From NCBI GenBank assembly GCA_026214975.1, contig JAOBSW010000526.1, positions 62,001 through 126,000 of the forward strand: 64,000 nucleotides of DNA. The letters run 5' to 3'. The translations under genes were made by a program, and so were the position numbers. Positions 21,321 through 33,225 of this stretch are shown piece after piece. Positions within the stretch are counted from its first letter, which is position 1. Each line of letters opens with the position of its first letter. This DNA is from Gentiana macrophylla (lineage: Eukaryota > Streptophyta > Magnoliopsida > Gentianales > Gentianaceae). A model generated the notes under the pieces. It did not search any database and was not told the DNA's origin. It worked only from the letters and a program-made list of their open reading frames with translations.

Positions 21321-24049
21321 AAGCAAAACCTCAACAGGGAAAAAAAAATGAAGCCACTGAGTCATTGATCTAAAATGAGCTTACTACATAATTTTTGACT
21401 TGACATGCTGAAATACACGGAGAAGGCCAGAAGCAGCTAAAACAGCTTCAATATATAAACAGTAAATAAAAGTAGATGGATCAGGGGAATAATGCTTACT
21501 TACCACCAAGAGAGCAGGAAAAACAAAAAAGAATCAAGAAGAAGAACAAGAAGAGATGCAGAGATGATGCTCTTGTTGCAGCCATATTGATATTATATCA
21601 GGGGTGAATATTAGAGATTTAATTAAGAAGTTGACTATTGGATTTTCAAATCCCATTATTGTGCAAAACAGACTGCAAATGTTAGAGGGTTCACTTGAAG
21701 GCCTGGAAAAACAGTCAGAGGCAATGTTTTGGTGTATGATTAGATCATGAACAAAACTCCTAAATGTTTTATCTTGATAATTTCTAGTTTAAGCTACCAA
21801 TGGGTTGAATACTGTACACAGATTTTACACATGGCCACAGCCTAACTGCTGTTGTACTTATGAAAATGAGATGCACAATTTTGAGAATTCTCCTTTCTAT
21901 TCTAAAAACACATATTTTTAACTCAAAACAATTTGAATTTAGTTCGGAGAGCACATTCCTGTTTATATAAACTATAAACGACAATAAAATCGTTCTAAGG
22001 GGAAGAACGTTGCGCTGACTGTCCATCAACTCATTAACACACAAATAAAGAGTTATCATTCACACAGACTATAGAAATACAATATAGAGTAAGATTATCA
22101 ACTGTATGGTACATCAAGGAATTTGAGCTGCTAATCTACCTGAATGGTCCAAATTGTATACTTTAACCTAGAATAAAAGTAAAAAAGGAGAAACCACAAC
22201 ACACAACAACATCCTAAAGGTGAAGGTGAAAATAACTTAATTACAAGTCTGAGATTATGTACGCAAGGACCTTTCATTTCTTTTTTTACGCCAATGGATT
22301 TCTCATTCAAGCAAAACAATCCCACAAACTCATTTCCAAGCTGACCATTCAAATTATATTGCACTATACAGCTTCAAAACTCAATTAATAGCAGAACTAC
22401 TTATAAATGACCACTCAAGCTAAATGATCAACCAGATTAATTAAATTCTGAAATGCACAAACTCAGATTCGATAATACATGACAAATGACATATGTGGCA
22501 TTAGTAAAGGTCTCTCAGACCACTTTAGTAACAAGATTTTAAGTTCAATTTCACAAAGTTGAGGAATAACAAACCAATTCAAGCTCACACAGAAGCCAAA
22601 AAGTTGATGATAAAAAAACTGGTCCAAGTTCACGATAGGCTAAAATAGGTCATGATCAGCATCTTTTCCACGTACGGAGAAAGACCAGAATGACCGATAT
22701 CACATACAAAACTAAACATGAAAGCAAATTCTAACCTGCTTTATTACATGCAAAATCCAACCCGAAAATGCCCAAACTACATATCAGAGAAATTCTGCGC
22801 CAATGTAAATAGGATAGGCTGTAATTACTCGGCACGGAGAAATCAAGGAGTTGAAAGCTTTTGGTCTACATTCCAATAGTAAAAAAAACCGACAAAGCTT
22901 ATCAAATCGGGTGAAGCAAGAAACGACATTACAGAACAGAGTAAAACAACAACCAAGAATTCAAAATTTTCAACAAGGTAGATTCACATTGTACATTGAA
23001 GAAAAATGACACAGTCAAACTTAAAAAAGCATTGACAGAAGACTAACATCACAATCATTGAAACATTTCCCGAAAGGAGAAAAAGAAAAGAGTCACAAGG
23101 AATCAAAAAAATGGTTCAAACATTAAAGATCTATCATTTAGCAGAAAGACTGAAATATGGTCAAGAAAGTCAAAAACACCAAAATGTGAAACATATGCCA
23201 CTGTAAACGCAACTAAAAGTTACTTAAACATCAAAGAAAGGGATTAGCTGTATGCACAAAATATATTCAAAAGACAACCTTTTTTTCTCCAAAAGGGCCA
23301 CCACTCAATACATCAGCTATAATACAAATGAAACACAACAAATGACAGTAAAAAAACTTCAAAAACGAAACCTTTTCTCCAAATGACCACCATACATCTC
23401 ATCATCTAAACTTCTATAACAAAATCAAAAACACAGACAAATATAACAAATGGCCCTATGAAAAACCTTATAAAAGATCAATTTTCTTGATTGACCTATC
23501 GAATGTCGATTCTCGACCATATAATCGACATTTGAAAGATCAATCATGTGGTGCGACAAACCACAAAAACAAATAGTCATATTATTAAGCCATAAATTAC
23601 AGTACTAAAATCTCACCTTGTAATAGAGCTGAAATTTCAATGAATATGAATTAGCGTACGCTTCCACCGGACAGAACCACTACCTCTTATACGACTTAAA
23701 AGAGCTGAAATCACTAGGCTGCTTGTTATCTGACGAGCTCCAAATCCACGAAATAGAAGGAGCAGCAAAGGAAGTAAATCAAAAAACCTAATCAAAAAAG
23801 ACGACCCGATAATGGAGGTGGAATTGAGTTATGAACCTGTTATGATGGTGAGCGAATCCAACACAGCTTCTTTTACAGAAAAAGACTCCAGTGAAATTCA
23901 AAGGGCAGATAGAGAAAATCCATGGAGAAGAAGAACACGATTTAGTAAGAGGGAGGGAGAAGGTTGTCGTTTGTGTCTAGGTTTTTCTTTTTGCAGGTGG
24001 AATATTTCTTTCGCTTGAAATTTTGTTTCTTCCGCTTGAAATTTTGGCA
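21321..24049. other. CACTA interior, no exon recognised
   Basis: 2.7 kb of AT-rich sequence with short ORFs only. It could hold introns, 5' UTRs or promoter pieces of captured genes. The ORF at 23812-24018 is not recognisable. Confidence 0.5.
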
Positions 24050-24274
24050 ATAAAGCGTGAAATGATTTAGCGGGAGATGAAAATCATGGCGTGCAACATA
24101 AAGCACGTCTTAAAATTTACGAAACACATGGCGTGAAAGACATGTACGCCGTTAAGTTATAAAATTCTTCTAAAATTATGGTGCGCACGATTATGTATGC
24201 CATAATTTGATAAAAATATGGCGTGCAAAAAAGAACGCCATATATTGTGCGCCATAAAATTACAATTTTCTTGT
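24050..24274. repeat. CACTA right end with subterminal repeats
   Basis: Units such as ATGGCGTGC, GTGCGCCATAAAA and GTACGCCGTTAAG repeat toward the right terminus. The reversed end ACAAGAAAATTGTAATTTTA resembles the left TIR. Confidence 0.8.
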
Positions 24275-25203
24275 TTAAATCAAAACATTAATCAACACTT
24301 GAGGTATTAATAGGAAAAGGAAGCCTCTTTTGTTTAGCATGAGGGCAGACATAATAAATAATATCATGGTAATCACAAATGTATTCAAGTTGTTTTTCAG
24401 TACACACGATCTTTGATGAGAAACATGCCATAATCAATAGTGCAACAAGAAAGAATAATCGGGCTGACTAATAGAATTGTTCAGAATAACAGAAGTATCA
24501 AGTCTAGGATCAAGTCCACTGCTCTTGAGAGAAGAACAACCAGACTACAACACATATAACCCTCTCCTTTTCTCAGCTAAACCAATCATTGACTCTAGGA
24601 AATTCTTGATGTTTACAGAGATGTTGAAACCTGCTTGGTGTGGACAAACACAGCTAGGAACAATTCTCAACAAAGCAATTTCATCCCAAATCACTTTCAT
24701 CCTCATATAGTATTGTGTTACGGTCAAGGACCCTTGTTTCATTTGATTTAATTCTTCTAAAAGATCTGACAAACGGAAAACATCAGTGTTTGAATACATG
24801 TCACGCAGATCTTCCTGAATTTCTTGTGCAGTATCCAACCACAACTCTGTTTGTGCTATATCTAGTACAACCTACTTCAAGATCCACGCCATGACCAAAG
24901 TATTACATTGATTCCAAGCGGAGAACAACCTATCATCTTTGTTCGGCCTGGTAATTGTCCCATTCCCAAAACCTATCTTGTTCTTGGTGATAAGCATTGT
25001 CTTCATAGGTCGTGCCTAGGAATTGTAATTCTTTCCTTCAAGCAACGGTTGAACAAGAACTAAAGATGGGTTCTCGTTAGGATGAAGTTAGTAAGGCCGC
25101 TTAATTGGAATCTCTTGTGGTGATCATGAGCGACTACTTGATCGGCCATTGAAGAACAAAACTGTCTTTCAAGATTTTCATGTGGAAATTTGCTCTGATG
25201 TCA
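24275..25203 (-). pseudogene. copia remnant (pre-integrase domain, gag), right part after CACTA
   Basis: On the minus strand, next to the CACTA end, the frame reads CPHAKQKRLPFPINTS and then FDL, which completes the pre-integrase zinc region and leads into the integrase codons left of 16501. Further upstream (24545-24844) is a gag capsid stretch: MWLDTAQEIQEDLRDMYSNT, then LNQMKQGSLTVTQYY. The zinc-knuckle and protease parts are degenerate or missing between them. The primer-binding site adjoins at 25191. Confidence 0.72.
25191..25203 (-). promoter_or_regulatory. primer-binding site
   Basis: On the minus strand TGACATCAGAGCA follows the LTR end, close to the initiator-Met primer consensus TGGTATCAGAGC. 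Confidence 0.65.
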
Positions 25204-25575
25204 TGTAGAATTCTGAGCGCAGAACTATAAAATTCTTCCTAAGAACAAAACTAACAAGATAAAAGAAATGCGGTAGAAGGCTTCAATCTCAATTGAAGCA
25301 AGAAAAGCGTAAAGTTGTGTTTAACCAAAATAACAAAAGGCTACAATAATAGTTTCAAAAGCTTAAGTTTATGAGTACAAAAATGCAAGACTTATGTACT
25401 GATGTGTAACATTAAAACAGAAGAAAAACCGGTTGTTAACTGCCTAACAGACTTGAACAACTAACCGTCATACTAAGTGTTCGACCTATTTCCTCTAAGA
25501 ACAGAAATAAACCACGACTGATGCTACTGCTGACTGATGAGCTCAACAGTCGCTTCTAAGGAAATGCATTCTAAA
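25204..25575 (-). repeat. 5' LTR of the minus-strand copia remnant
   Basis: Starts TGTAGAATTC next to the primer-binding site. A degenerate partner, ATTCTAAA near 25567-25575, suggests the other end. Part of it recurs at 40007-40272. The matching 3' LTR was not found. Confidence 0.5.
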
Positions 25576-27223
25576 ATCATCCATCACACGTACATCGTTG
25601 ACTATGAAAACGTTAAAGCTTCAACCATATTTGACATACATTGAAGGACTTCTATGTATCATAGGCAAGAGAATAAAATAGATAATAAAATCAACTAAAT
25701 TACATTAGTCATAGTCGTGTGAAATCCTAATGGAAAAAAAGGGTTGCAAGTTGATTTCAAGTGTCTCGAGAGTCCGGAAAGACATGCTCAAGAAAGATAA
25801 TATTGTGTTTTGAAGACTCTTTTTCGGGAATTGATTTCGAATATCTGGTATTGGCGCAAACGTACGTAGACTTCCACGATGAAGAATGGCACAGACACCC
25901 AAAGACGGTATTCATATCTCTAGCCATACAGAAAGCACGAGAATTGCATCTAGCTTAGTAAAAATAACAATGCATTTAGTTTATCCGTTGTATATATATT
26001 TGCTTTATTATTTAAACAGCCGTACAGTTATTTTTTTAATATAATATCTGGTTTCAACCCCGAGAAGAAGGAAAAAAAAGGTTGGCAATCACGTAAATTT
26101 CTAGGACTAAATTCATTTTAAGGGTGATGAATGTTAAACTCATCTTATTTTTTTTTATTTTAAGAATCGGATGAGAAAAAGAAAGGAACGAGTTTATAGG
26201 AGCAGACAGAATAAAGGGTTATGACTGACTGAAAGACAAAAAGCCGACATCAAACAAAAGAAAAAAAAAAAAAAAAAAAACTCCAAGACTCTCTTTCGCC
26301 TTTGCCGCTCTCCGGCGCTGCCGGAGGCGGCCTCTTCTCCTTTCACTTTTGTCCTGTAAATATGGGTTCCTTTTCTTCCGTTTTGGGGCTGATCCGTGGC
26401 TATTTCTTCAACCCATCTGGAAACTTAACCTTCAACTGTCTCTTCTCCACAAGCCCGGCTTGTTCTTGATGGTGGTGGTTAGATCTGCGGGTCGTCTTGT
26501 ATGGATCGAAGTGGGTCGTCGGTTCGGCTTGACCTCGCTTTGCGGTTTGGTTTGCCGCGTCTTTCAATCTGCGTCTCCTCTTGTCGGCTACTTTTCAGGT
26601 TGGGAAGGAAAGTCAGGCTTGCGGGCTCTTTCTGATTTGGTAGTGGCTCACGGCGGTGCGTGGGTGGCACGGCGCTTCTCCGTTGGTGAGGTTGTGGAAG
26701 AAATCTGATGTTCTTTAATCTGTTTGGGTTTCTTTGTGTTTTAGTTGTTTAGTTTGTACTAGTTTAGTTTATTGTGTGTTTAGTTTTGTTGTCAATTGAT
26801 GGATGGACCCGGGGAATCCGTAATACATTGGCCGCTTTATCGAATTTTTCGGAGATCTTTCTCTTTTTCGCCAAAGACTCTTCGCTTTTCTATCTATTCG
26901 TTGACGTTGTTGTTATTGTATCCTTGTTTGTTTTGTCTTTGTTGTTCCGCCGCGTGTGGTTTCGATCTTGGGTTGGTCAGGTTGTTATAAGACCGGGTAG
27001 TGCTGGGTTTTGTTAATCTCGAATTTTTAGGATTAGTAATAAAAGTTTTCGTCGCTTTGAAAAAAAAAAAAAAAAAAGACCAATAAGTGGTTGGCAAATA
27101 TGTACAAAAAAAAAATAGCTTTTGTCCCCTTATTTTTTTGGTTTGAAAGAAAAATTAAATGCTGTTTTCAATGAAACACTTTAGTGACAGGTTGGATACA
27201 GACAAGTGGCATGCGATATCGGC
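25313..27223. repeat. duplicated segment, copy A (with an insertion)
   Basis: From GTTGTGTTTAACCAAAATAAC to GCATGCGATATCGGC this is near-identical to 40007-41043 in the same orientation, except for an extra insertion at 26221-27076. It includes part of a copia LTR and about 0.8 kb of flanking sequence. Identity stops sharply at both outer ends. Confidence 0.88.
26221..27076 (+). mobile_element. poly(A)-tailed retroposon, absent from the sister copy
   Basis: An 856-bp segment present in copy A but missing from copy B, where AGCAGACCAATAAGGGG (about 40896-40912) preserves the unoccupied site. It ends in A(18) at 27060-27077 and is flanked by AGACAGAATAAAGGGTT (26204) and AGACCAATAAGTGGTT (27077), an imperfect TSD of about 16 bp. 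The first half is relatively GC-rich with an open stretch (26349-26708) that I do not recognise. A second A run at 26260-26280 lies near its 5' end. Probably a 5'-truncated LINE or a processed transcript. Confidence 0.7.
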
Positions 27224-27775
27224 TTCGGATCAATCTTGCCCACCAAGTTTAGACAGTAACCACCCGAAATACCAAGTTTACCCTTTTTAACCTATGATGC
27301 ACCGACACTTCAAATCGTCGCCGCGCCGCGTCCGTGTCGAAACGAGCACGACACATTCTGCTCCGACACGCATCGACACTATGTCCGACACGACGTATCG
27401 GTGATTAAATTAATATTATTTAAAATTTAAAATATCAAATAAACCGTCGACACTTCACACGCACAATACTCCCGACACTCTTAAACCCAATTTTTATTTA
27501 AGTTTTCTTGATGGAAACGTTAAAATACACGTGATTATTATTCCTATAATAATTAAACAAATAATACGTCGTATCAAATTTAAATGTTTTTGTTGATAAA
27601 CAATCATTTTTACAATTTGTAATATTTTTCAGTAAATCAAAATTTCTTCAAGATCAGTATAAAGATCGAATATCTATTCAGATATTCATAAAGTTTAATG
27701 TAATACCTATCTTATTTTGTCTAGTTTTTTCAGATGTTTACGAATATTTTTTTTGATAAACTGAATTTTATTTAC

Positions 27776-27810
<35 letters not shown>

Positions 27811-28555
27811 TAGTATGTGCTTGCCCTATATAGTGAGGCAGAGAGAGCTGTGGTATTAAGCCCAACGTGTCGGGAGGGGGCAACTGATACATGTTTCGTT
27901 AAAAAAAAAAAATTCGTGTAGATTCAATCCGATCTAACCTAATATAATATGTTTTTTTGTTAAAGGCCCAATTTTGTTTGCGGTAACATTATTTCGTTCG
28001 GCAAATTTCGCGCACAAGAGATTACAAAAAAATATTTATGAAAAAATATCTAACAAAATGTCCCAATAAAAAATTTTACTTGGCCCAAAAGACTACTTTG
28101 TATGTATGTTTTGAGACTATCAATGAATTGAATTTTGTATTTACGGATGTTAAAAACGCGATAGGTATGTTTTTTATAAAAAAAAACAATTTCAATTAAA
28201 AGCGGTCGGAGGCTTGGCTTTAAAGCAATATATGTCGGGGCCGCCATATATATATATGTCGGGACCGGCCCTTCTCTCCTTCAAGCTCGTGGCTCGTGGT
28301 TCGTGTAAAGATCAATTCCAGATGCGGATGAAGATTTGAATATTGTAATTTAATTTATTTTATTCTAGAAAATAGGTTAGTTCTTGAAGTGTAAACGATC
28401 CATCTTGATGTTTATTTTCCGCACTAGTATGCATGTTTAGGATATATGTGTAGAATCGAGAAAAATTCTTGTGGCATAAATCATATCATGAATTCCACTC
28501 CATATGCATATACATGTAGAAATTAATTCGATGAATTAGTTAGGTATGTAGAATA

Positions 28556-28629
<74 letters not shown>

Positions 28630-29385
28630 CGATTGGCAATGACGTATAAATCTTTAAATTTTGGAATTAACTTAGTATCCTGAGTGTGCATGGTAATGAT
28701 CGCACGTATAAAGTAATGTCTGTCATGCAAGAACATAGCTTTTAGCTCTAATAGGAAACAGTATAATGATTATGGGGTCACTTGCTTTACGGGAGCGTGG
28801 AAGTCAAACGGTGAGGTATACTATTCCGTCCTATAAAAAGTGTCTATTTTTTATGGTGCATACAGATTAAAAAATTAAATAATTTTCTTTTCCGCCTCAG
28901 GTTGAATCAAGTTTATTAGCCCGTTGAGGGATGGTTCATAAGAGACTCGGAACAGAGCTAATAAGATGATCAGAACCACACAAGTATTTCCTCTTCTCTT
29001 TTGCATGTCTCATGTCGAACTAATTAACATATGTTGGTAGCCTTATTTCTGACCCAGGCATATCAACGAGTTTTCATGAAATTTAATCATTAACATTAGT
29101 TATCTTCGTCATTGGATGTTTTTTTCTTTTTCTTTTTTTTTTTGAGGGGACATCGGATGTTATATGACTTGATAATCTCTTTTAAAGGAGGAAAATGATG
29201 AGTCTTACTTCACTTTCAGTATAGTCACAAACCACTACGTGTGTGAAATTTCGATTAAAGTGATCAATTATTTTTGTGATGGATTCCAACAGAATATGTG
29301 GTGTTGATTGTGTTGTGTAAGATATTGTGGTTGAAAGAGTAGTGGATGTATCACTACTCTTTAAAGTAATACTTTATCTTCATTC
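27224..29385. other. intergenic with microsatellites and small element remnants
   Basis: No gene. Contains (AT)n at 27776-27807 and (TA)n at 28559-28628. An A-tailed segment ends at about 27912. A CCGTCCTATAAAAAGTGTCTATTT string near 28826 resembles one end of a Stowaway/Tourist MITE without a partner. Confidence 0.5.
28559..28628. repeat. (TA)n microsatellite
   Basis: About 34 uninterrupted TA units, one of the longest simple repeats in the window. Confidence 0.95.
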
Positions 29386-29390
29386 GATGT
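29386..29390. repeat. target-site duplication GATGT, left copy
   Basis: Identical to 38052-38056 beyond the other LTR. Confidence 0.88.
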
Positions 29391-29561
29391 TATTACGCCG
29401 GATATATTTATATTTAGATAACTATTGATAGATATTGTGTTTGATTTAGTAGGGATAGTTTGGGTATTCTGTGTAAAGTTATAAGTTCGGAGTTTATTTA
29501 TAAATATTGTAATGTGTGATTGATGATGGGGAAGGGGAAATACATTAACCGAAATTTGTCA
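29391..29561 (+). repeat. 5' LTR, 171 bp
   Basis: TATTACGCCGG...AAATTTGTCA. It differs from the 3' LTR at one early position and in a 14-nt block (29486-29499) just before a TATAAAT box. Confidence 0.9.
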
Positions 29562-29577
29562 TTGTATCAAAGCAAGG
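29562..29577 (+). promoter_or_regulatory. primer-binding site
   Basis: TTGTATCAAAGCAAGG, close to the initiator-Met primer consensus, directly after the LTR. Confidence 0.75.
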
Positions 29578-29816
29578 TTGAGATCTATAACCGAAAAAAA
29601 AATAAAAAAATAAAAAAATCAATCGCAGACGAATTTTTTCGGCAGCAGCATGTATCATCAAATTGCTTGGTACTGTTGATGCCTTTGTTAGTATATATTC
29701 AATTGAAATTTGAATCTCACTTGTTGTCGTTGCTTTTGTTCTTTTCGAAAGAAAAAGAAGAAAAATAAAAATAAAAATAAAAATAGCAGGCTCGTTCAAC
29801 TTCAACAGGGCCTGCA

Positions 29817-29987
29817 ATGGCTATAGTGGCTGAGCAAGAGGGCCGTTTTTCGGTGTATCAGACTCTATTACAGGAAGCAAGGCTGCGGCTTGTTGATGAA
29901 AGCTTGCAGCAATTAGATCATGACGCCAAGATGGCGTTTGAGGTGCAGCCGGAAAGACGAACCGGAAAAAACCGGCAGCCTTATTTT
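29817..29987 (+). pseudogene. copia gag fragment
   Basis: The frame has VYQTLLQEARLRLVDESLQ, resembling the 'xxYxxLxQEExR' segment at the end of copia gag capsid regions. The capsid N-terminus expected between the primer site and here (about 700 bp) is missing. A Stowaway MITE interrupts it at 29988. Confidence 0.5.
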
Positions 29988-30225
29988 TGTTTCCTCCGCC
30001 TCAAATTGTTTGGGACGTTTGATTTTCGGCCACTTTACGAAAGTTTCCAATTAATCCTTCAATTTCATCAAATGATCTAATACTTTTTACATTTATGTAC
30101 TTTAAGTTTCACTTTATCATAACCCTAATAATATTACATCGATTAACGAAATTCCAAGGATTAATTAGACTTTTTAAATGGCAACTAAAAGGAAATGTCC
30201 CAAACATTTTGAGACGGAGGGAGTA
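29988..30225. mobile_element. Stowaway-like MITE
   Basis: The left end reads TTTCCTCCGCCTCAAATTG. The reversed right end reads CTCCCTCCGTCTCAAAATG, followed in both by TTTGGGACRTTT. This is the Stowaway consensus terminus CTCCCTCCGT. TA remains on the right. About 235 bp, AT-rich and non-coding, inserted in copia gag. Confidence 0.72.
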
Positions 30226-30415
30226 ATTTTTTTCATGGCGGCGGAGAGGGGACAATGTGGACTCGGATTTTACACCAATCGTTACTCCGAGCAAAGGGAT
30301 GATTGTCACCGGGTGACCATGGTGACACCCGAAGCGGCTTCAGGCGGTCCTCATATTGGTGCGGTGAGGTGGAAGACATTCCCGGCCAAATTTCTTCACA
30401 ACCAAAGGTGAATCA

Positions 30416-30894
30416 GTGGTCCGTCCGGCTCGGTTCGCCCACTCGTGGGTTGGATTCGCGACTCAACTCGCAGGCGAATCCGGACTCACGAACATATCAT
30501 TGGCCCAATGGCAAGCAATTTTAGATATGATAAATAAAACTAAACCACGAGATCGATTGAAAGGTAAGTACTCGTGGATTATTGATACCGGGGCCACTCA
30601 TCACGTGACAGGTGACCACAATTTATTTGTTGATTTCCGACCGATAGAACATTGTTCGATTGGCTTGCCGGATGGGAGTTCGTCATTTGCAACTCATACG
30701 GGAACAGTTATCTTGTCAGGAAATTTACGGCTTGTGAATGTTTTATATGTACCAAAATTAAATTGCAACTTGCTTTCGGCTTCTCAATTCTTGGATGATT
30801 ATCGTTGTATTATGCAGATTACGGCTCGTTTGTGTATTATGCAGGACCGAGTGACGAGGACTCTGATTGGACTGGGTGAGCGTGTGGATGGACT
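30416..30894 (+). pseudogene. copia protease region
   Basis: The open frame holds WIIDTGATHHVTGD, the aspartic protease active site (DTGA), then GLPDGSSSFATHTGTV, NVLYVPKLNCNLLSASQF and DRVTRTLIGLGE, the normal run-up to the pre-integrase domain. It breaks off at about 30894, where gypsy sequence starts. Confidence 0.82.
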
Positions 30895-31115
30895 TAGAAC
30901 TAAGAGGTCATGGTGTTTTAGAACTAAGAGGTCATGGTGACCAGCCGTTCAGAGTGAATGGTCAAAGGTGCAAGCATTATGTAGGTCAAATCAAAGAGAA
31001 ACCTTTGATTGTTCATTTCCTCGACATCCTCGGGTGTGGTATGACCGAAGTCACTAAGTTTGACGAATTTTCACCCGACTTGTTTTACGAGGATGACGGC
31101 GGTGTGGTTCATTAG
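30895..31115 (+). pseudogene. gypsy integrase C-terminal tail
   Basis: The frame ELRGHGVLELRGHGD then QPFRVNGQRCKHYVGQIKEK resembles the last segment of Tat-type pol ('xxFKVNGxRLKxY'). The ELRGHG unit is duplicated. The frame stops at 31113-31115. Confidence 0.6.
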
Positions 31116-31489
31116 AGGAAGTTATAGTGGTAGTTGGGATATGGAAGAACTCAAAAGGAGGCACAATTAAAGAGAAAAGTGAAAAGAAGAAGTCTACAAT
31201 GGGGAGGATTAAAAGTGTTTGGAAAACAATCGAAACTTGACCCCATGTGTTAGATCTTTGTTTCTGTAGCCACACCAATGATCGGAGCTTACATGATATA
31301 GTGGTGGAAGGAAGGTGAAGTGGCACGATCCAGTGAGAATTGATTTGTCAAGCAAACGACGTTAACTAAAAAAGCGCTCTTGGGAGGCGACCCGTAAAAA
31401 TATTAAATTTCGTGCTTTAATTTTCATTAGGTTAGTCTTTTACCAGTCAGACATTAAAGAACTGGATGTTTTTTTTAGGATAGGCATTT

Positions 31490-31520
<31 letters not shown>

Positions 31521-33212
31521 CACAACTAAGTCCTAGGATGAATGTTTGAATTTCATTAAAGAGGGAACGATTAGGTGGTTATCCGAAAATCCCGAGGTAT
31601 AACAAAGAGAAAATTCAAATACATCATTTCTTGGACTTAGGTTGTTGAACCTTGAGGATCGGGTATAAAAGACTCACTACATTTCATTTTATGATCTAGT
31701 AGGAATATCGACTATGAGTTGATGATTTATGCTCATGTGATACTCTCTATGATACGTATATGCTTAGATGTCCTATGTTTTCCTGTATGGTGATTTTTCC
31801 ACATCGAGCGATTATTTCTTGTGCTTGTATCGATTTTTACGTGTAACATGTTATATTCCCCCGTATCCCGAGATATTTTTCGTGTTTGTCAAGTGTGCGG
31901 GATATTTGCGATAGTGATTGTGCGCTTCGCAGGCGATGTCGATTTTTCGGTGGATGGTCCACGATCATCGCTTTTCGTCGGACATTTCGGATCGATTTGA
32001 AGCACTTCCGAATTGCCTCTTTCGACTACAATCACTAAGTGTTCTTTTTCTTTTTACTTTCTGCACAACTTGAGGACACGTTGTGATTTAAGTGTGGGGG
32101 AGGGAATAGTCGGTTATGTGTATCTACCATTTGCTTAATTCATTATGATTCTATGCAAAAAAAGAGCTAAATTTTTCAAAATTTTTAGTTTTTTTTTTTT
32201 TTAGTTCGAGTAAGCAATGCATATCTTTGTTCGGTTCTTTATAGTCATTGATCTTTGTATTCCGTATGTTCAATTAAGTTGGTTGTTTCACCCGATATAT
32301 TTTTCACAAGCCATAGTGAATGATGAGCTAAAATATAAAGCTATACCCCTTTAGATTAGTGATAGTTGATTATCTTATAAGTCATGTGCTTAGTGCTAAC
32401 GTATATATCGTGACAATTATGATAGTTTGTGTTTAGATCCAAAGTATGTTATACTGTGAATATCTTAGGTTTGAATGTGATAAGTAAAGCGTAACTATTG
32501 TGCTTTGAAAAAAAAAAAAAAGGTTGAATTTAATAGAATTAATTGTGTGTGTCGGAAGCTGGTCGATGATTTGAGTGCGGTAGGTCATATCTCGAATGTC
32601 CTATACCACTATGATGACCAAAAGCTCACGACAGTCAAGAAGAGCTGCCTTATGATTTGAGTAAGGTAGGGTATATCTCGAATATCCTATTCTGCTATGA
32701 CGGGCAAGAGCTCATTCGATGTGTGTTGAAAAAAGAAGAAAAAAAGAGTTAGATAGGTATTAATGTATTCGATCTCACCTCGCATGACACTTGCAAGATA
32801 GTTGATTTTGGCAATGAGTTCGGATATGTTAGTATTCTATAAAAAAATAGAACATGGGTGAAAGACTTAGTTATCGTATACCTTATCCCAGTATAAAGCT
32901 AGCGAGATATCTGTCAGAGGATTATCCTCTGAGTATATCGAGAAAGGTCTAGATACATTCTATTATCCTTTCGGGATATGTCACGTTTTGTAGGGTGCAT
33001 CTTATAAGTATCATTTATTACTAGCTTGAAGGGGTATTAGCTAGTTTGCTTTGAATTTTCAAGTTTGGACTTAGTGGAAGTTTTCTATGGCTATGCACAC
33101 ACACCGGGGTGAACCTCGATTTATTGAATATATGTTATATTTCTTTGAGGTGTCTATCTTTTCTCGAGCCTTGATTCTTGTTTTGTTTTGCTCGGGACGT
33201 TGAGCAAAAGCT

Positions 33213-33225
33213 AAGTGTGGGGAGT
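33213..33225 (+). promoter_or_regulatory. gypsy polypurine tract
   Basis: AAGTGTGGGGAGT directly before TGTTAAGGG, the usual Tat/Athila plus-strand primer. A very similar AAGTGTGGGGGAGGG occurs at 32090-32104 without an LTR after it. Confidence 0.68.

Larger units (their letters stand above)
16501..24274 (-). mobile_element. CACTA (En/Spm) transposon carrying host gene fragments
   Basis: The left end starts CACTACAAGAAATC, the canonical plant CACTA terminus. The right end reads ...AATTTTCTTGT and lacks the last few bases (AGTG). Both ends continue into arrays of ATGGCGTGC / GCACGCCAT palindromic units. The element interrupts copia integrase codons. TTA lies two bases left of the element and again directly after it, consistent with a 3-bp TSD. 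No TNP2-like transposase or TNPA-like protein is visible, so it is non-autonomous. The interior carries exons from at least four recognisable plant genes with introns kept, mostly on the minus strand. That combination marks a gene-capturing CACTA element. Confidence 0.83.

Noticed and set aside
25705..25958. Pair of ORFs in the duplicated segment, also present at 40452-40670
   Set aside because: Their conservation follows from the segment duplication. No recognisable domain on either strand.
28536..28736. ORFs with long Ile-Tyr repeats here and at 27707-27892 and 33591-33773
   Set aside because: Translations of AT microsatellites.
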